Source: Vogesella aquatica
Lineage (GTDB): Bacteria; Pseudomonadota; Gammaproteobacteria; Burkholderiales; Chromobacteriaceae
Assembly (NCBI RefSeq): GCF_028548455.1
Contig: NZ_JAQQLF010000001.1
Span: forward strand, 62,001 to 126,000
Direction of reading: 5' to 3'
DNA length: 64,000 nucleotides
Shown here: positions 17,732 to 26,949 of the stretch, in pieces
Layout of the letters: each line of letters begins with the position of its first letter
Numbering within the stretch: position 1 is the first letter of the stretch
Notes under the pieces: generated by a model
What the model was told of the DNA's origin: nothing
The model's input: the letters and a program-made list of their open reading frames with translations, nothing else
Database searches by the model: none
Program-made: the position numbers and the translations under genes

Positions 17732-18487
17732 ATGTCTGCGCTGTTCTGCCGCCCGGGCTGGCTACTGCTTGCCGCCAGTACAGCCCAGGCCGCCCCGCCG
17801 CTACACATAGGCGTAGCGGAATCCGATGCCGCCCCGATTGTGGTGCTGAATGCACAGCGCCAGCTGGAAAGCAGCCTGTCCAAAGATCTGGGCCTGGCGC
17901 TGGCCCAGGCGCTAGGTAGCAACGCCCGCTTCAGTGTGCTGTCGCGCAACCGGATCGAACCGGCGCTGGAGCAAAGCATGGTCGACGTGGTGTGCAATGC
18001 CAACCCGGCCTGGTTTGGCAACGCCGCCAGGCTGGGCTGGACGCAAGACTTCTACCCGCAGATCGAACGGGTCGTAACCCTCACCAGCCACCTGCGTTCC
18101 GTGCATGGCAGCCAGGACCTGACCGCGCAGCGCGTCGGTGTGATACGTGGCTATCACTACCCGGCACTGGTGCGGCTGTGGCAAAACAACAGTGCCACAC
18201 GGGTAGATCACCCGCAGCTGGACTCCGGTTTGAAAGCACTGCAAATGGGGATGATCGACGCCGTGGTCAGCTCGGAGCTGGAGTTGGCCGCCTGGGTAAA
18301 GCGCAACCCGCAGGCAGGCCAGCAGCTACGCATGCAGCCCTGGGTAGTATCGATGATGCAAACGCGCTGTGCCGTGGCGCCCGCCAGCCGCTACTCGGTA
18401 GCACAGCTGAACCAGGCCATCACCCTGCTGGAAAAACAGGGCAAGACCAAGCGCATCCTGCAAAGCTATCGCTGGAAAACCGGCTAG
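17732..18487 (+). CDS. Secreted solute-binding-like protein (SBP_bac_3 fold)
   Basis: A 251-residue periplasmic protein. The ATG at 17732 follows an AAGGGAG ribosome site and gives a compact signal peptide (MSALFCRPGWLLLAASTAQA). The mature part starts PPLHIGVAESDAAPIVV and has the two-lobed amino-acid-binding pattern: an LSKDLGLALAQAL helix, DVVCNANPAW, AQRVGVIRGYHYPAL and a GMIDAVVSSELELAAW stretch near residue 190. It ends in KTKRILQSYRW, as in orphan family-3 binding proteins. No ABC permease genes are adjacent, so it may serve sensing or an unlinked transporter. An upstream in-frame ATG at 17714 is less likely. Confidence 0.75.
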   Translation: MSALFCRPGWLLLAASTAQAAPPLHIGVAESDAAPIVVLNAQRQLESSLSKDLGLALAQALGSNARFSVLSRNRIEPALEQSMVDVVCNANPAWFGNAARLGWTQDFYPQIERVVTLTSHLRSVHGSQDLTAQRVGVIRGYHYPALVRLWQNNSATRVDHPQLDSGLKALQMGMIDAVVSSELELAAWVKRNPQAGQQLRMQPWVVSMMQTRCAVAPASRYSVAQLNQAITLLEKQGKTKRILQSYRWKTG

Positions 18488-18552
18488 CCTGCGGTTGACG
18501 CCGGCTACGGGCCAGCTATGCTGACGGCTTGCCACCCGTAGCGCGACTTACC

Positions 18553-19164
18553 ATGACCCACTATCTGTACCTGCACGGTTTCCAGTCCGGCCCGCAGTCG
18601 CTCAAGGCGCGCGAAACCCAGGCCTACCTGCACGCACTGGCCCCGGACGCCAGCTTCAGCAGCCCGCAGCTGTCGCCCTATCCGGCGCAGGCTATTGCGC
18701 AAGTCGAGGCCTTGATCAGCAGCATCGACCAGCCTCTGGTGCTGCTAGGCAGCTCGCTGGGCGGCTATTACGCTACCTGGCTGGCCGAACGCTTTGGCCT
18801 GCCAGCGGTGCTGATCAACCCGGCCATCCGCCCGGAAGCCGACCTGGCGCGCTTTATGGGCCCGCTGCACAACCCGTATACCGGCGAACACTACACACTG
18901 GGGCCGCAGCATATGGACGAGCTGATTGCGCTGCGCCCGCCCACGCTGCATGCGGCCAACTACTGGCTGGTACTGGGTACGGCAGACGAGGTACTGGACT
19001 GGCGCGAGGCGGTACGCCATTACGCCGGCGCCCGCACCACGGTCTTGAATGGCGACGATCATCGCCTGCAAGGTTGGCCGCAATGCCTGCCCGGCCTGCT
19101 GGGCATAGCCGGCAAGCTGCCGCCACACCATGCCCGTGACGGGCACGCAAGCTCGCGGGCCTGA
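18553..19164 (+). CDS. yqiA: YqiA-type esterase (UPF0227)
   Basis: Alpha/beta-hydrolase of 203 residues. It begins MTHYLYLHGFQSGPQSLKA, has the nucleophile elbow LLGSSLGGYYATWLAE (about 67-82, catalytic Ser in GSSLGG), PAVLINPAIRP, an acid in GTADEVLDW (about 143-151), and the terminal DDHRLQGW with the His. The YqiA family has esterase activity on short acyl and palmitoyl-CoA substrates, but the physiological role is unclear. In enterobacteria yqiA sits near parE; that context is absent here. Its C-terminal 20 residues (HHARDGHASSRA) are not conserved. It converges with the kinase gene 7 bp away. Confidence 0.85.
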   Translation: MTHYLYLHGFQSGPQSLKARETQAYLHALAPDASFSSPQLSPYPAQAIAQVEALISSIDQPLVLLGSSLGGYYATWLAERFGLPAVLINPAIRPEADLARFMGPLHNPYTGEHYTLGPQHMDELIALRPPTLHAANYWLVLGTADEVLDWREAVRHYAGARTTVLNGDDHRLQGWPQCLPGLLGIAGKLPPHHARDGHASSRA

Positions 19165-19171
19165 CGGTATA

Positions 19172-20533
19172 TCAAGTACGGTCGCGCTGGTTGGCGTAGT
19201 CGCCGCGTGCCGCATGGCACAACACGCTGGCCAGCAGGTCCAGCTTCAGCGGCTTGGTCAGAAAATCATCCATGCCGGCGCCCATGCAGGCCTGGCGGTC
19301 TTCCTCGAAGGCATTGGCGGTCAGTGCCACGATGTCCGGCTGCACCGGCAAATCCTGGCTGCGTATGGTCTGTGTCGCCTCTACGCCGCTCATATTGGGC
19401 ATCTGCATGTCCATCAGCACCAGGTCTACATTGCCGGTTTCCATCACAGCCACGGCTTGCACGCCGTCATCTGCCAGGGTAACGCGGCTTACGCCCAGCC
19501 GCTCCAGCATTTTCACGATCAGTTTCTGGTTGATGGTGTTGTCTTCTGCCACCAGCACCCGCAGCTCGCGCGCCGGGCCAGGCAGCTCGATGGCCGACAG
19601 CGTACTACTGGGCACCAGCACCGGCGCGGCCACCGTTTCGGCGCGCCAGCTAAACGTAAAGCAGCTGCCCTCGCCTACCTGGCTGCTCACGCTGATATCA
19701 CCCTGCATCGCCTGCGCCAGGCGGCGGCTGATGGCCAGACCCACGCCCGTGCCACCGTAACGCCGGGTGGGCGAACTATCGGCCATTTCGAAAGTACGGA
19801 ACAGGCGGCCAATCAGCTGCGGGCTCATGCCGATGCCGGTATCACTGACCGCCACGTGCCAGTAACCATGGCCATCAGGCTGCTTGTCCAGCGTGACACG
19901 CAGGCTGATCTGGCCTTCGGCGGTAAACTTCAGCGCATTGGACAACAGATTACCCAGCACCTGGCGCAAACGGTCGGCATCCCCTTTCAGCCAGGGCAGG
20001 TTATCAGGGCGCTCCAGCCACAGGCTCAGCCCTTTGGCGTTGGCACTGATGCGGTACTGCGCCAGCAAACCGTCCAGCAGCGCCACCATGTCGACCGGGT
20101 CGCGTCGCAGGGTAAGATTGCCGTTTTCGATAGACGACAAATCCAGAATATCGCTGATCAGCACCATCTGCGCCTCGGCGCTTTCCTGCAGGGTGTGCAG
20201 CAGCTCGCGCTGGGCTGCCGACAAGGGGGTGGCGGCCAGCAGCTCGGCCATCCCCATCACGCCATTCATCGGCGTGCGCAGCTCGTGGCTCATCACCGCC
20301 AGGAACTCGGTCTTGGCGCGTACGCCAGCCTCGGCCAGCGCCAGCGCCTGGCTCAGCTCCAGCGTGCGCTCGGCTACTTTTTCTTCCAGCTGGTGCTTGG
20401 CGTCGGCCAGTTCGCAGTTGGTGGTATAAAGCTCCAGGCTTTTGGCTTCCAGCAGGCGTTCGGCTTCCTGACGGGCCGCGTGTTCGCGGGCCAGCCGTTT
20501 TTCCAGGCGCTGGATAATCTCGGTGTCACTCAT
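19172..20533 (-). CDS. H-NOX-associated cytoplasmic hybrid histidine kinase
   Basis: A 453-residue soluble kinase without membrane helices. An N-terminal coiled coil (about 1-70, many E/A/L heptads) leads to HisKA with FLAVMSHELRTPMNG (His83) and a HATPase_c domain with N, G1 and G2 boxes (NLLSNALKF, SDTGIGM, GGTGVGLAI). A C-terminal receiver has the acidic AED, the phospho-Asp in LVLMDMQMP (Asp375) and the K switch in LTKPLKL. Its start overlaps the end of the H-NOX gene by 4 bp, so the two are co-translated. NO-bound H-NOX inhibits such partner kinases in Shewanella and Vibrio, and the same role is expected here. Output would pass through an HPt or response regulator not found in this window. 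Confidence 0.9.
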   Translation of the reverse strand: MSDTEIIQRLEKRLAREHAARQEAERLLEAKSLELYTTNCELADAKHQLEEKVAERTLELSQALALAEAGVRAKTEFLAVMSHELRTPMNGVMGMAELLAATPLSAAQRELLHTLQESAEAQMVLISDILDLSSIENGNLTLRRDPVDMVALLDGLLAQYRISANAKGLSLWLERPDNLPWLKGDADRLRQVLGNLLSNALKFTAEGQISLRVTLDKQPDGHGYWHVAVSDTGIGMSPQLIGRLFRTFEMADSSPTRRYGGTGVGLAISRRLAQAMQGDISVSSQVGEGSCFTFSWRAETVAAPVLVPSSTLSAIELPGPARELRVLVAEDNTINQKLIVKMLERLGVSRVTLADDGVQAVAVMETGNVDLVLMDMQMPNMSGVEATQTIRSQDLPVQPDIVALTANAFEEDRQACMGAGMDDFLTKPLKLDLLASVLCHAARGDYANQRDRT

Positions 20534-21075
20534 GTTTTTTCCAGGATAAAACGCACCGCGGTACCTTCGGCATCCAGCGCCTCCCGTGTCAGTTGCAGAT
20601 GACCTTGCTCGCCGTAATGCACTATCGCCCCGTCGATCAGGCCCACCGCCAGGTCGGCCAGGCAGCGCGGCGACCGGTACACCACGCTCAGGCGCTGCGC
20701 GGTATGCGACTCCACGTCGAAAGACGGCAGCTCGGCATCGGGGTACAGCTTGCGTACCTCGGTGTGGATCACCTGCTCGATATGGCTCACCAGCCCGATG
20801 GTACTGTCACACGCATTGATAAAGGCCGGGTACAGCACGAAAAAGCGCCCGAACAGGTGCTGGCCAAAAGCATGAATCAATACCGGTACCGCCAGCCCCG
20901 TACGCCTGGACAGCGCCACGATCAGCGCCACCATCTCGGGAAAGGGGTAGGTACCCACCGCGGTATAGGCACCGCCGTGCGGCAGCTGGGCATCGTCAAT
21001 GATGTCATCCACCATATCTGCAGAGAACTGCTGCTCCACCAGGCCCAGAAACTCGGTAAACACCACGCCCTTCAT
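20530..21075 (-). CDS. hnoX: H-NOX haem-based nitric oxide sensor
   Basis: A 181-residue haem-NO/O2-binding protein. Visible hallmarks are MKGVVFTEFL at the start, GGAYTAVGTYPFPEM (34-48), the proximal helix with QVIHTEV (His104, haem ligand), and the YxSxR propionate-binding motif VVYRSPR (Tyr133, Ser135, Arg137). The family in facultative aerobes binds NO and not O2. The adjacent overlapping kinase makes this an NO-sensing two-component module that in other bacteria governs biofilm or c-di-GMP. Two diguanylate cyclases lie elsewhere in this window, though no direct link is shown. Confidence 0.95.
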   Translation of the reverse strand: MKGVVFTEFLGLVEQQFSADMVDDIIDDAQLPHGGAYTAVGTYPFPEMVALIVALSRRTGLAVPVLIHAFGQHLFGRFFVLYPAFINACDSTIGLVSHIEQVIHTEVRKLYPDAELPSFDVESHTAQRLSVVYRSPRCLADLAVGLIDGAIVHYGEQGHLQLTREALDAEGTAVRFILEKT

Positions 21076-21187
21076 ACGCCCCCCTTCCAGGAACCGCGCT
21101 GAACAATCTGTTTAACCTGCCAAGACATGCTTTCGTGCACTATTTGCGTTACAGCGTAGCCACCCACTTTATTCGATAAGGAAGCCC

Positions 21188-22162
21188 ATGAGCCAGCGTA
21201 TCCGTTTTGACATTAGCGGCGGCCCCGATGTATTGCAAACCGAGCATGTCATCCCCGGCCAACCCGGCCCGGGCGAGGTGCTGTTGCAACACACGGCTAT
21301 CGGGGTAAATTTTATCGATACCTACCATCGTAGCGGCCTGTATCCACTCCCGCTACCCTCGGGTTTGGGTAGTGAGGCCGCCGGTGTCGTCCTGGCGGTA
21401 GGCGAAGGGGTAAACCATCTTGCCGCAGGCGACCGTGTGGCCTACGCCGGCGGGCCGCTAGGCGCCTACAGCCAGCAGCGCCTGATACCGGCACAGCATC
21501 TGGTGAGGCTGCCGGACAGCGTCAGCGACGACACCGCCGCCTGCCTGATGCTGCAAGGCATGACCGTGGCCTACCTGATTTTGCACACCTACCGCGTACA
21601 GCCTGGCCAGACCGTGCTGTGGCACGCCGCTGCCGGTGGTGTGGGCCAGATTGCCGTGCAATGGCTATCGGCGATGGGCGTGACGGTGATCGGCACCGTC
21701 GGCAGCGCCGACAAGGCCGCACTGGCGCGTGCGCTGGGCTGCGCCCACGTCATCAACTACCGTGAGGAAGACGTACCGGCACGCGTACGCGAGCTCACTG
21801 GCGGCGCCGGTGTGCCGGTGGTGTACGACAGCGTGGGCAAGGACACCTTCGAGATGTCGCTGAACAGCCTGGCGCCGCGCGGCATGTTCGTCAGCTTCGG
21901 CAACGCCAGCGGTGCGGTACCGGATTTTTCGCCGCTGCTGCTGGCGCAAAAAGGCTCGCTGTTCTTCACCCGCCCACGCCTGCACGATTACATTGCCACC
22001 CGCGCCGAGCTGGAAGCGCTGGCCGGTGCCGTATTCGAACAAGTCGCCAACGGCACGGTGAAGGTGCAGCCGTCGGCGCGCTACGCGCTGGCCGACGCCG
22101 CGCAGGCACACCGCGACCTGGAAGCGCGCCACACCACCGGCTCGCTGATCCTGCTACCGTAA
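21188..22162 (+). CDS. qor: NADPH:quinone oxidoreductase (zeta-crystallin type)
   Basis: A 324-residue medium-chain dehydrogenase/reductase. It has no structural zinc-binding Cys cluster, as expected for Qor. Motifs are GVNFIDTYHRSGLYPLPLP (about 39-57), GSEAAGVV, AYAGGPLGAYSQ, the Rossmann HAAAGGVGQIAVQ (about 145-157) and VYDSVGKDTF. It reduces quinones with NADPH in the cytoplasm. The ATG follows GATAAGGAAGCCC. It ends in TTGSLILLP, as E. coli Qor does in outline. Divergent from the H-NOX pair, with 112 bp between them. Confidence 0.93.
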   Translation: MSQRIRFDISGGPDVLQTEHVIPGQPGPGEVLLQHTAIGVNFIDTYHRSGLYPLPLPSGLGSEAAGVVLAVGEGVNHLAAGDRVAYAGGPLGAYSQQRLIPAQHLVRLPDSVSDDTAACLMLQGMTVAYLILHTYRVQPGQTVLWHAAAGGVGQIAVQWLSAMGVTVIGTVGSADKAALARALGCAHVINYREEDVPARVRELTGGAGVPVVYDSVGKDTFEMSLNSLAPRGMFVSFGNASGAVPDFSPLLLAQKGSLFFTRPRLHDYIATRAELEALAGAVFEQVANGTVKVQPSARYALADAAQAHRDLEARHTTGSLILLP

Positions 22163-22676
22163 AACAGGCGGCCAAGCCGGCAAGGTTGGCCGCAGGCCGC
22201 ATGAAAAAAGCCTGCCATACGGCAGGATGCCATTCGGCTAAGCGAATATACATCACCGTCAAGCGGTAGAGTATGCGTGACGCGCCCCACCCCGTTGGCG
22301 CGAGCCGGTCAAAATGGTGCGCCCCAGGGTTGTGCTGAGCGAATCGAAGATTCGCACGCGCAAGACGCCGATTTGTTTGAGCCCCGAGCCGTTAGCGATC
22401 TGCGTGCAAATCTTTGATTTGCTCAGCGATGCGAGTTCGGCGGCGCCCGGGGTGTGCCATTTTGGACGGGGTTTCGAGCAGCCCCGGGTCGGCGGGGATT
22501 GCAAAGGGGGCGGCGACCCGCCCCCTTTGCCCGTATGCCGGGCGGAACCGGCAACTTCAAGCATCATCCGCGTAGCGGATTCAATGCATCCACCTCTTCC
22601 ACAACGCTAGTTTCAAAAAAAACCGCCCACTTGCGTAAGTGAGCGGCATGGCAGGCTTTTTTAGCTAGGCATCGTT
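22163..22676. other. Long non-coding segment with paired hairpins, possibly a dispersed element
   Basis: This stretch of over 500 bp between qor and pckG shows no convincing gene. A 15-bp perfect inverted repeat (AAAAAAGCCTGCCAT at 22204-22218, complement at 22648-22662) frames a 459-bp interval. Inside are two similar small hairpins, GCGAATC-GAA-GATTCGC (about 22339-22355) and GCAAATC-TTT-GATTTGC (about 22408-22424), and a perfect 13-bp GC stem (22501-22513 with 22518-22530). A minus-strand open frame (22567-22259) covers part of it but has an unusual composition and no ribosome site. It could be a non-autonomous element, a repetitive extragenic element or a structured RNA. Confidence 0.5.
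22613..22646 (-). terminator. Intrinsic terminator of pckG
   Basis: On the minus strand, CCGCTCACTT-ACGC-AAGTGGGCGG (22646-22623) followed by a run of T (22622-22613), about 30 bp beyond the pckG stop. Confidence 0.85.
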
Positions 22677-24488
22677 TTACACGCCTAGTGCTGCCGCCAG
22701 CGTGCTGCGGCGGGCTGCCAGGCTGGCCGGCAGTGCGTCGGCCAGCTTGGCAAACCACTCGTCGTGGGCGGCCAGTTCGTGGCGCCAGGCAGCTTCGTCC
22801 AGCACCATCAGCTGCTGGAAGTGCTGCTCGGTAAAGCCGTCCAGACCGGTCCAGTTCAGGTGCGCGTAGGCCGGCACCTTGCCCAGCGGGCTGTCTTCGG
22901 CCTGGGCGGTGCCCTGTACGCGGCCAACTATCCATTCCAGCACGCGCATATTGTCGCCAAAGCCCGGCCAGATGAACTTGCCGTCGGCGTCGGTACGGAA
23001 CCAGTTCACGCAGAAGATGCGTGGCAGTTTGCTGACTTTGCCCGCCATATCCAGCCAGTGCTGGAAGTAGTCGCCCATGTGGTAGCCGCAGAACGGCAGC
23101 ATGGCAAACGGGTCGCGGCGGGTAACGCCCTGCGCGCCAAACGCCGCAGCGGTGGTTTCCGAGCCCATGGTGGCGGCCATGTACACGCCGTCTTCCCAGC
23201 TGGCGGCTTCAAACACCAGCGGCACGGTGGACGAGCGGCGGCCACCGAAGATGAAGGCCGAAATCGGCACGCCGGCCGGGTCGTTCCACGCCGGGTCCAG
23301 CGACGGGCACTTGGCCGCCGGTACGGTAAAGCGCGCGTTGGGGTGTGCGGCCTTACGGCCACAGTCTGGCGTCCAGTCCTTGCCCTGCCAGTCGGTCAGG
23401 TGCGCCGGGATGTCCTTGCTCATGCCTTCCCACCACACGTCACCGTCGTCGGTGAGCGCTACGTTGGTAAAGATCACGCCTTCGTTCAGCATCGCCATGG
23501 CGTTGGGGTTGGACTTCACCGAGGTACCCGGCGCCACGCCGAAGTAGCCGTTTTCCGGGTTGATGGCGTACAGCTGGCCATCTGCCGCCGGTTTGATCCA
23601 GGCAATATCGTCGCCCACGGTGGTGACTTTCCAGCCGTCGTAGGTCTTGGGTGGAATCAGCATGGCAAAGTTGGTCTTGCCACAGGCGCTGGGGAAGGCT
23701 GCCGCCACGTAGCGCTTGTCGCCTTGCGGGCTTTCCACGCCCAGGATCAGCATGTGTTCGGCCAGCCAGCCCTGGTCGCGGCCCATGGTGGAGGCAATGC
23801 GCAGCGCAAAGCACTTCTTGCCCAGCAGCGCGTTGCCGCCGTAGCCGGAGCCGTACGACCAGATCTCGCGGGTTTCCGGGTAATGCACGATGTATTTGGT
23901 GTCCGGGTTGCACGGCCACGGCTTGTCGGCCTCGCCTGCGGCCAACGGTGCGCCCACGCTGTGCACACAGGGCACGAAGGGGCCGTCTTCGCCCAGCACT
24001 TCGTACACGTTACGACCCATGCGGGTCATGATGCGCATCGAGGCCACCACGTACGGCGAGTCGGTCAGCTCGATACCCACGTGGGCAATCGGCGAGCCCA
24101 GCGGGCCCATGCTGAACGGGATCACGTACAGGGTGCGGCCGGCCATGCAGCCGTCGAACAGGCCGTGCAGCGTGCCGCGCATCTGCGCCGGCTCCATCCA
24201 GTTGTTATTGGGGCCGGCGTCTTCGCGGCGGGCGCTGCAGACAAAGGTGCGGTCTTCCACGCGCGCCACGTCGGACGGGTCGGAGAAGGCAGCATAGGAA
24301 TCGGGGCGTTTTGCCGGGTTCAGTGCGGTCAGGGTGCCGGCGGCCACCATCTTGGCCAGCAGCTGCTGGTTTTCCGCTTCGGAGCCGTCTACCCAGTGGA
24401 TGGCAGCCGGTTTGGTCAGGGCGGCCACTTCGGCTACCCAGTCGATCAGTTTCTGGTGGCGAACAAAGCTCGGGGCTTGCAGGGTCAT
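22677..24488 (-). CDS. pckG: Phosphoenolpyruvate carboxykinase (GTP)
   Basis: Converts oxaloacetate and GTP to PEP, CO2 and GDP in gluconeogenesis. The 603-residue protein starts at the ATG at 24488 after a GAGGT site. It shows the GTP-type P-loop [13 protein letters not shown] (about 270-282) with its reactive Cys, [24 protein letters not shown], the [14 protein letters not shown] loop (about 415-428), and [20 protein letters not shown] with NMRVLEWI. Full length. Upstream of the start, the leader carries a terminator-like hairpin (24527-24556). With ppc and gap in the same window, this region covers much of the PEP node. Confidence 0.97.
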   Translation of the reverse strand: MTLQAPSFVRHQKLIDWVAEVAALTKPAAIHWVDGSEAENQQLLAKMVAAGTLTALNPAKRPDSYAAFSDPSDVARVEDRTFVCSARREDAGPNNNWMEPAQMRGTLHGLFDGCMAGRTLYVIPFSMGPLGSPIAHVGIELTDSPYVVASMRIMTRMGRNVYEVLGEDGPFVPCVHSVGAPLAAGEADKPWPCNPDTKYIVHYPETREIWSYGSGYGGNALLGKKCFALRIASTMGRDQGWLAEHMLILGVESPQGDKRYVAAAFPSACGKTNFAMLIPPKTYDGWKVTTVGDDIAWIKPAADGQLYAINPENGYFGVAPGTSVKSNPNAMAMLNEGVIFTNVALTDDGDVWWEGMSKDIPAHLTDWQGKDWTPDCGRKAAHPNARFTVPAAKCPSLDPAWNDPAGVPISAFIFGGRRSSTVPLVFEAASWEDGVYMAATMGSETTAAAFGAQGVTRRDPFAMLPFCGYHMGDYFQHWLDMAGKVSKLPRIFCVNWFRTDADGKFIWPGFGDNMRVLEWIVGRVQGTAQAEDSPLGKVPAYAHLNWTGLDGFTEQHFQQLMVLDEAAWRHELAAHDEWFAKLADALPASLAARRSTLAAALGV

Positions 24489-24522
24489 GTCTACCTCGTC
24501 ATGAGTTGGGCAGAGCAGCCGA

Positions 24523-24556
24523 CAAAACCCGCCCCCTTCCCGAAGGCCGGGCGGGT
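24523..24556 (-). promoter_or_regulatory. Terminator-like hairpin in the pckG leader (possible attenuator)
   Basis: On the minus strand ACCCGCCC (24556-24549) pairs with GGGCGGGT (24534-24527). An inner CCTT/AAGG stem lies within, and TTTTG follows (24526-24522). It lies 35-68 nt before the pckG ATG, beyond the separate ABC-gene terminator, so it sits in the pckG 5' leader. Attenuation is an inference. Confidence 0.5.
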
Positions 24557-24757
24557 CTGGTAGGCCGCCCTGAGGGGGCTGCGGCATTATCGCGCAGCTG
24601 TAGTCAATCAGGTACAACCCTGTCTGTTTTAACGCAAACGCCATCATAATTTGTTAGTGCGCTGCGCCTTTTTGTTGCGTAAAAAGCGCAAACAGCTGGC
24701 TGATCGACAACAATGCGTAGTGCAAAAACTACTTTATTGCGCCAGGCCCGCTGCAAG

Positions 24758-24785
24758 AAAAAGCCCCCTTCCGCAGAAGGGGGCT
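24758..24785 (-). terminator. Intrinsic terminator of the ABC exporter gene
   Basis: Stem AGCCCCCTT (24762-24770) / AAGGGGGCT (24777-24785), with T residues following on the minus strand. It lies 20 bp past the stop codon at 24807. Confidence 0.85.
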
Positions 24786-24806
24786 ATCGTCAGTTTGCGG
24801 CCAACC

Positions 24807-26672
24807 TTAGCCGGCCGCCAGTGCGGCTTCTTCTTCCGGGTCGATTTCCTCACCCAGGAAACCGCCGCTCTGGTGCGCCCATAGCCGGGCGTACAGGCCA
24901 CCTTTGGCCAGCAGTTGCTCGTGGCTGCCTTCTTCCACCACCTGGCCCTTGTCCAGCACGATCAGCCGGTCCATGGCGGCGATGGTGGACAGGCGGTGGG
25001 CGATGGCCACCACGGTCTTGCCTTCCATCAGCCGGTACAGGCTGCTCTGGATGGCGGCTTCTACCTCCGAATCCAGCGCGCTGGTGGCTTCGTCCAGCAG
25101 CAGGATGGGCGCGTCCTTCAGCATCACGCGGGCGATGGCCACGCGCTGGCGCTGGCCACCGGATAGCTTGACGCCGCGCTCGCCCACGTGGGCATCGTAA
25201 CCGGTGCGGCCCTTGGGGTCGGTCAGCTGCAGGATGAACTCGTGCGCCTCGGCCTTTTGCGCCGCCGCGATCATTTCCTCGTCGCTGGCCTGCATGCGGC
25301 CGTAGCACAGGTTGTCGCGCACCGAGCGGTGCAGCAGCGAGGTATCCTGCGTCACCATGCCCACCTGCGCGCGCAGGCTGTCCTGTGTGACCTGGCAGAT
25401 GTCCTGGCCGTCGATCAGGATGCGGCCGCTTTCCAGCTCGTAAAAGCGCAGCAGCAGGTTGACGATGGTGGACTTGCCGGCACCGCTGCGCCCCACCAGG
25501 CCGATCTTCTCGCCGGGGCGGATGGTCAGGTTCAGGCCGTCGATCACCACTTTTTCGCCGCCGTAGCTAAAGCGCACGTTGTCGAAACGCAGTTCGCCGC
25601 GGCCAACCTGCAGCGGGCGCGCGTCCGGCGCGTCGTGGATGGCAATCGGGCGCGACAGCGTGGTAATGCCGTCCTGCACCGTGCCGATGTTCTCGAACAG
25701 GCTGGACATCTCCCACATGATCCAGTGCGACACGCCGTTCAGGCGCAGCGCCATGGCCGTAGCGGCCGCCACCGCACCCACGCCCACCTCGCCGCGGCTC
25801 CACAGCCACAGCGTGGCACCGGCGGTGCTGGCAATCAGGCCCATGCTGAGGATGTGGTTAACAATCTCGAAGCCGCTGACCAAGCGCATCTGGCGGTAGG
25901 CGGTGTGCATGAACTCCTGCATGGCGCCCTTGGCAAAACGCGCCTCGTGGTTGCCCTGCGAGAACAGCTTCACCGTGGCGATATTGGTGTAGGCGTCGGT
26001 AATGCGGCCGGTCATCAGGCTGCGCGCATCGGCCTGCTGGCTGGCGGCGCGGCCCAGGCGCGGCACAAAGAAGCGCAGCGTCACTGCGTACAGTGCCAGC
26101 CAGGCCAGAAACGGCCACAGCAACACCGTATCGAAGCTGCCCACCACCGCCACCATGGTGATGAAGTAGATCACCACAAACACCATGATGTCGGTAATGA
26201 TCAGCACCGTGTCGCGCACCGCCAGCGCGGTCTGCATCACCTTGGCCGACACGCGGCCGGCAAACTCGTCCTGGTAAAAGGCCATGCTCTGGTTCAGCAG
26301 GTGGCGGTGGAAATGCCAGCGCAAACGCATGGGGAAGTTGCCGAACAGGCCCTGGTATTTGGCCATGGCCTGCAGCGCAATCAGCAGCGGGCTGGCCAGC
26401 AGGATGGCGGCCAGGAGCAGCAGGTTGTCGCGCTCCTTGTCCCACAGCTGCGCCGGTGGCACGTGGCTTAGCCAGTCCACAATCGAGCCCAGCATCGAGA
26501 ACAGCAGCGCCTCGAAGGCACCGATGGTGGCGGTCAGTAGCGCCATGCCCAGGATCAGGCCGCGCATGCCGGCGGTGGCCGACCACACAAACGGGAAGAA
26601 CCCTTTCGGGGGTTGTGGCGGGGGGGTATCCGGGTAGGCATCTACCCGGCGTTCAAACCAGGAAAACAGCAT
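24807..26672 (-). CDS. ABC exporter, fused permease-ATPase half-transporter
   Basis: Inner-membrane type-1 ABC exporter of 621 residues that works as a dimer. Six membrane helices lie between about residues 35 and 310. The nucleotide-binding domain follows with Walker A GRSGAGKST (about 404-412), Q-loop, signature LSGGQRQR, Walker B ILLLDEATSALD (about 531-542) and switch AHRLST. It resembles MsbA/HlyB-like multidrug or lipid exporters (PF00664 plus PF00005). The substrate cannot be read from sequence. The stop codon is followed immediately by TGCGGCCAAC in the minus-strand 3' region. Single gene. Confidence 0.9.
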   Translation of the reverse strand: MLFSWFERRVDAYPDTPPPQPPKGFFPFVWSATAGMRGLILGMALLTATIGAFEALLFSMLGSIVDWLSHVPPAQLWDKERDNLLLLAAILLASPLLIALQAMAKYQGLFGNFPMRLRWHFHRHLLNQSMAFYQDEFAGRVSAKVMQTALAVRDTVLIITDIMVFVVIYFITMVAVVGSFDTVLLWPFLAWLALYAVTLRFFVPRLGRAASQQADARSLMTGRITDAYTNIATVKLFSQGNHEARFAKGAMQEFMHTAYRQMRLVSGFEIVNHILSMGLIASTAGATLWLWSRGEVGVGAVAAATAMALRLNGVSHWIMWEMSSLFENIGTVQDGITTLSRPIAIHDAPDARPLQVGRGELRFDNVRFSYGGEKVVIDGLNLTIRPGEKIGLVGRSGAGKSTIVNLLLRFYELESGRILIDGQDICQVTQDSLRAQVGMVTQDTSLLHRSVRDNLCYGRMQASDEEMIAAAQKAEAHEFILQLTDPKGRTGYDAHVGERGVKLSGGQRQRVAIARVMLKDAPILLLDEATSALDSEVEAAIQSSLYRLMEGKTVVAIAHRLSTIAAMDRLIVLDKGQVVEEGSHEQLLAKGGLYARLWAHQSGGFLGEEIDPEEEAALAAG

Positions 26673-26825
26673 AAAGATCGCTCCTTGCCGTAGCGGGATC
26701 GCCGCCGCGGTTCAGGTTGGTATAAAGGCCATGGGCCCACGTGGCGCCGCACCCGGCAATGGCTGCCGCTGCGCTGGCGCACTTAAAGAACAAGACACCC
26801 GGCAAATACTGGCCGGGCGGTACAC

Positions 26826-26844
26826 CATGGCATGAAAATGCCAT
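26826..26844. other. Small hairpin in the ABC exporter-alkX intergenic region
   Basis: ATGGCAT-GAAA-ATGCCAT is a 7-bp perfect stem in the 277-bp divergent region that separates the ABC exporter from alkX. Nothing else recognisable was found there apart from a CCCGG...CCGGG dyad just upstream. Confidence 0.3.
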
Positions 26845-26949
26845 ACAAGAAACTGCCCGTCGTGACAGGCCGACCGCATTCTACCGTTGACCGGCAGCAC
26901 TGGCGAACGGCTATGCTGTACACACTGTTCACCCTGTCATTTTATTGCC

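Noticed and set aside
22259-22567. 102-codon minus-strand frame in the qor-pckG gap
   Set aside because: No ribosome site, composition unlike neighbouring genes, and it overlaps several hairpins; better explained as part of a non-coding or repetitive element.
22764-24563. Long plus-strand open frame opposite pckG
   Set aside because: Antisense shadow of a highly conserved enzyme gene; no motifs or start signals.
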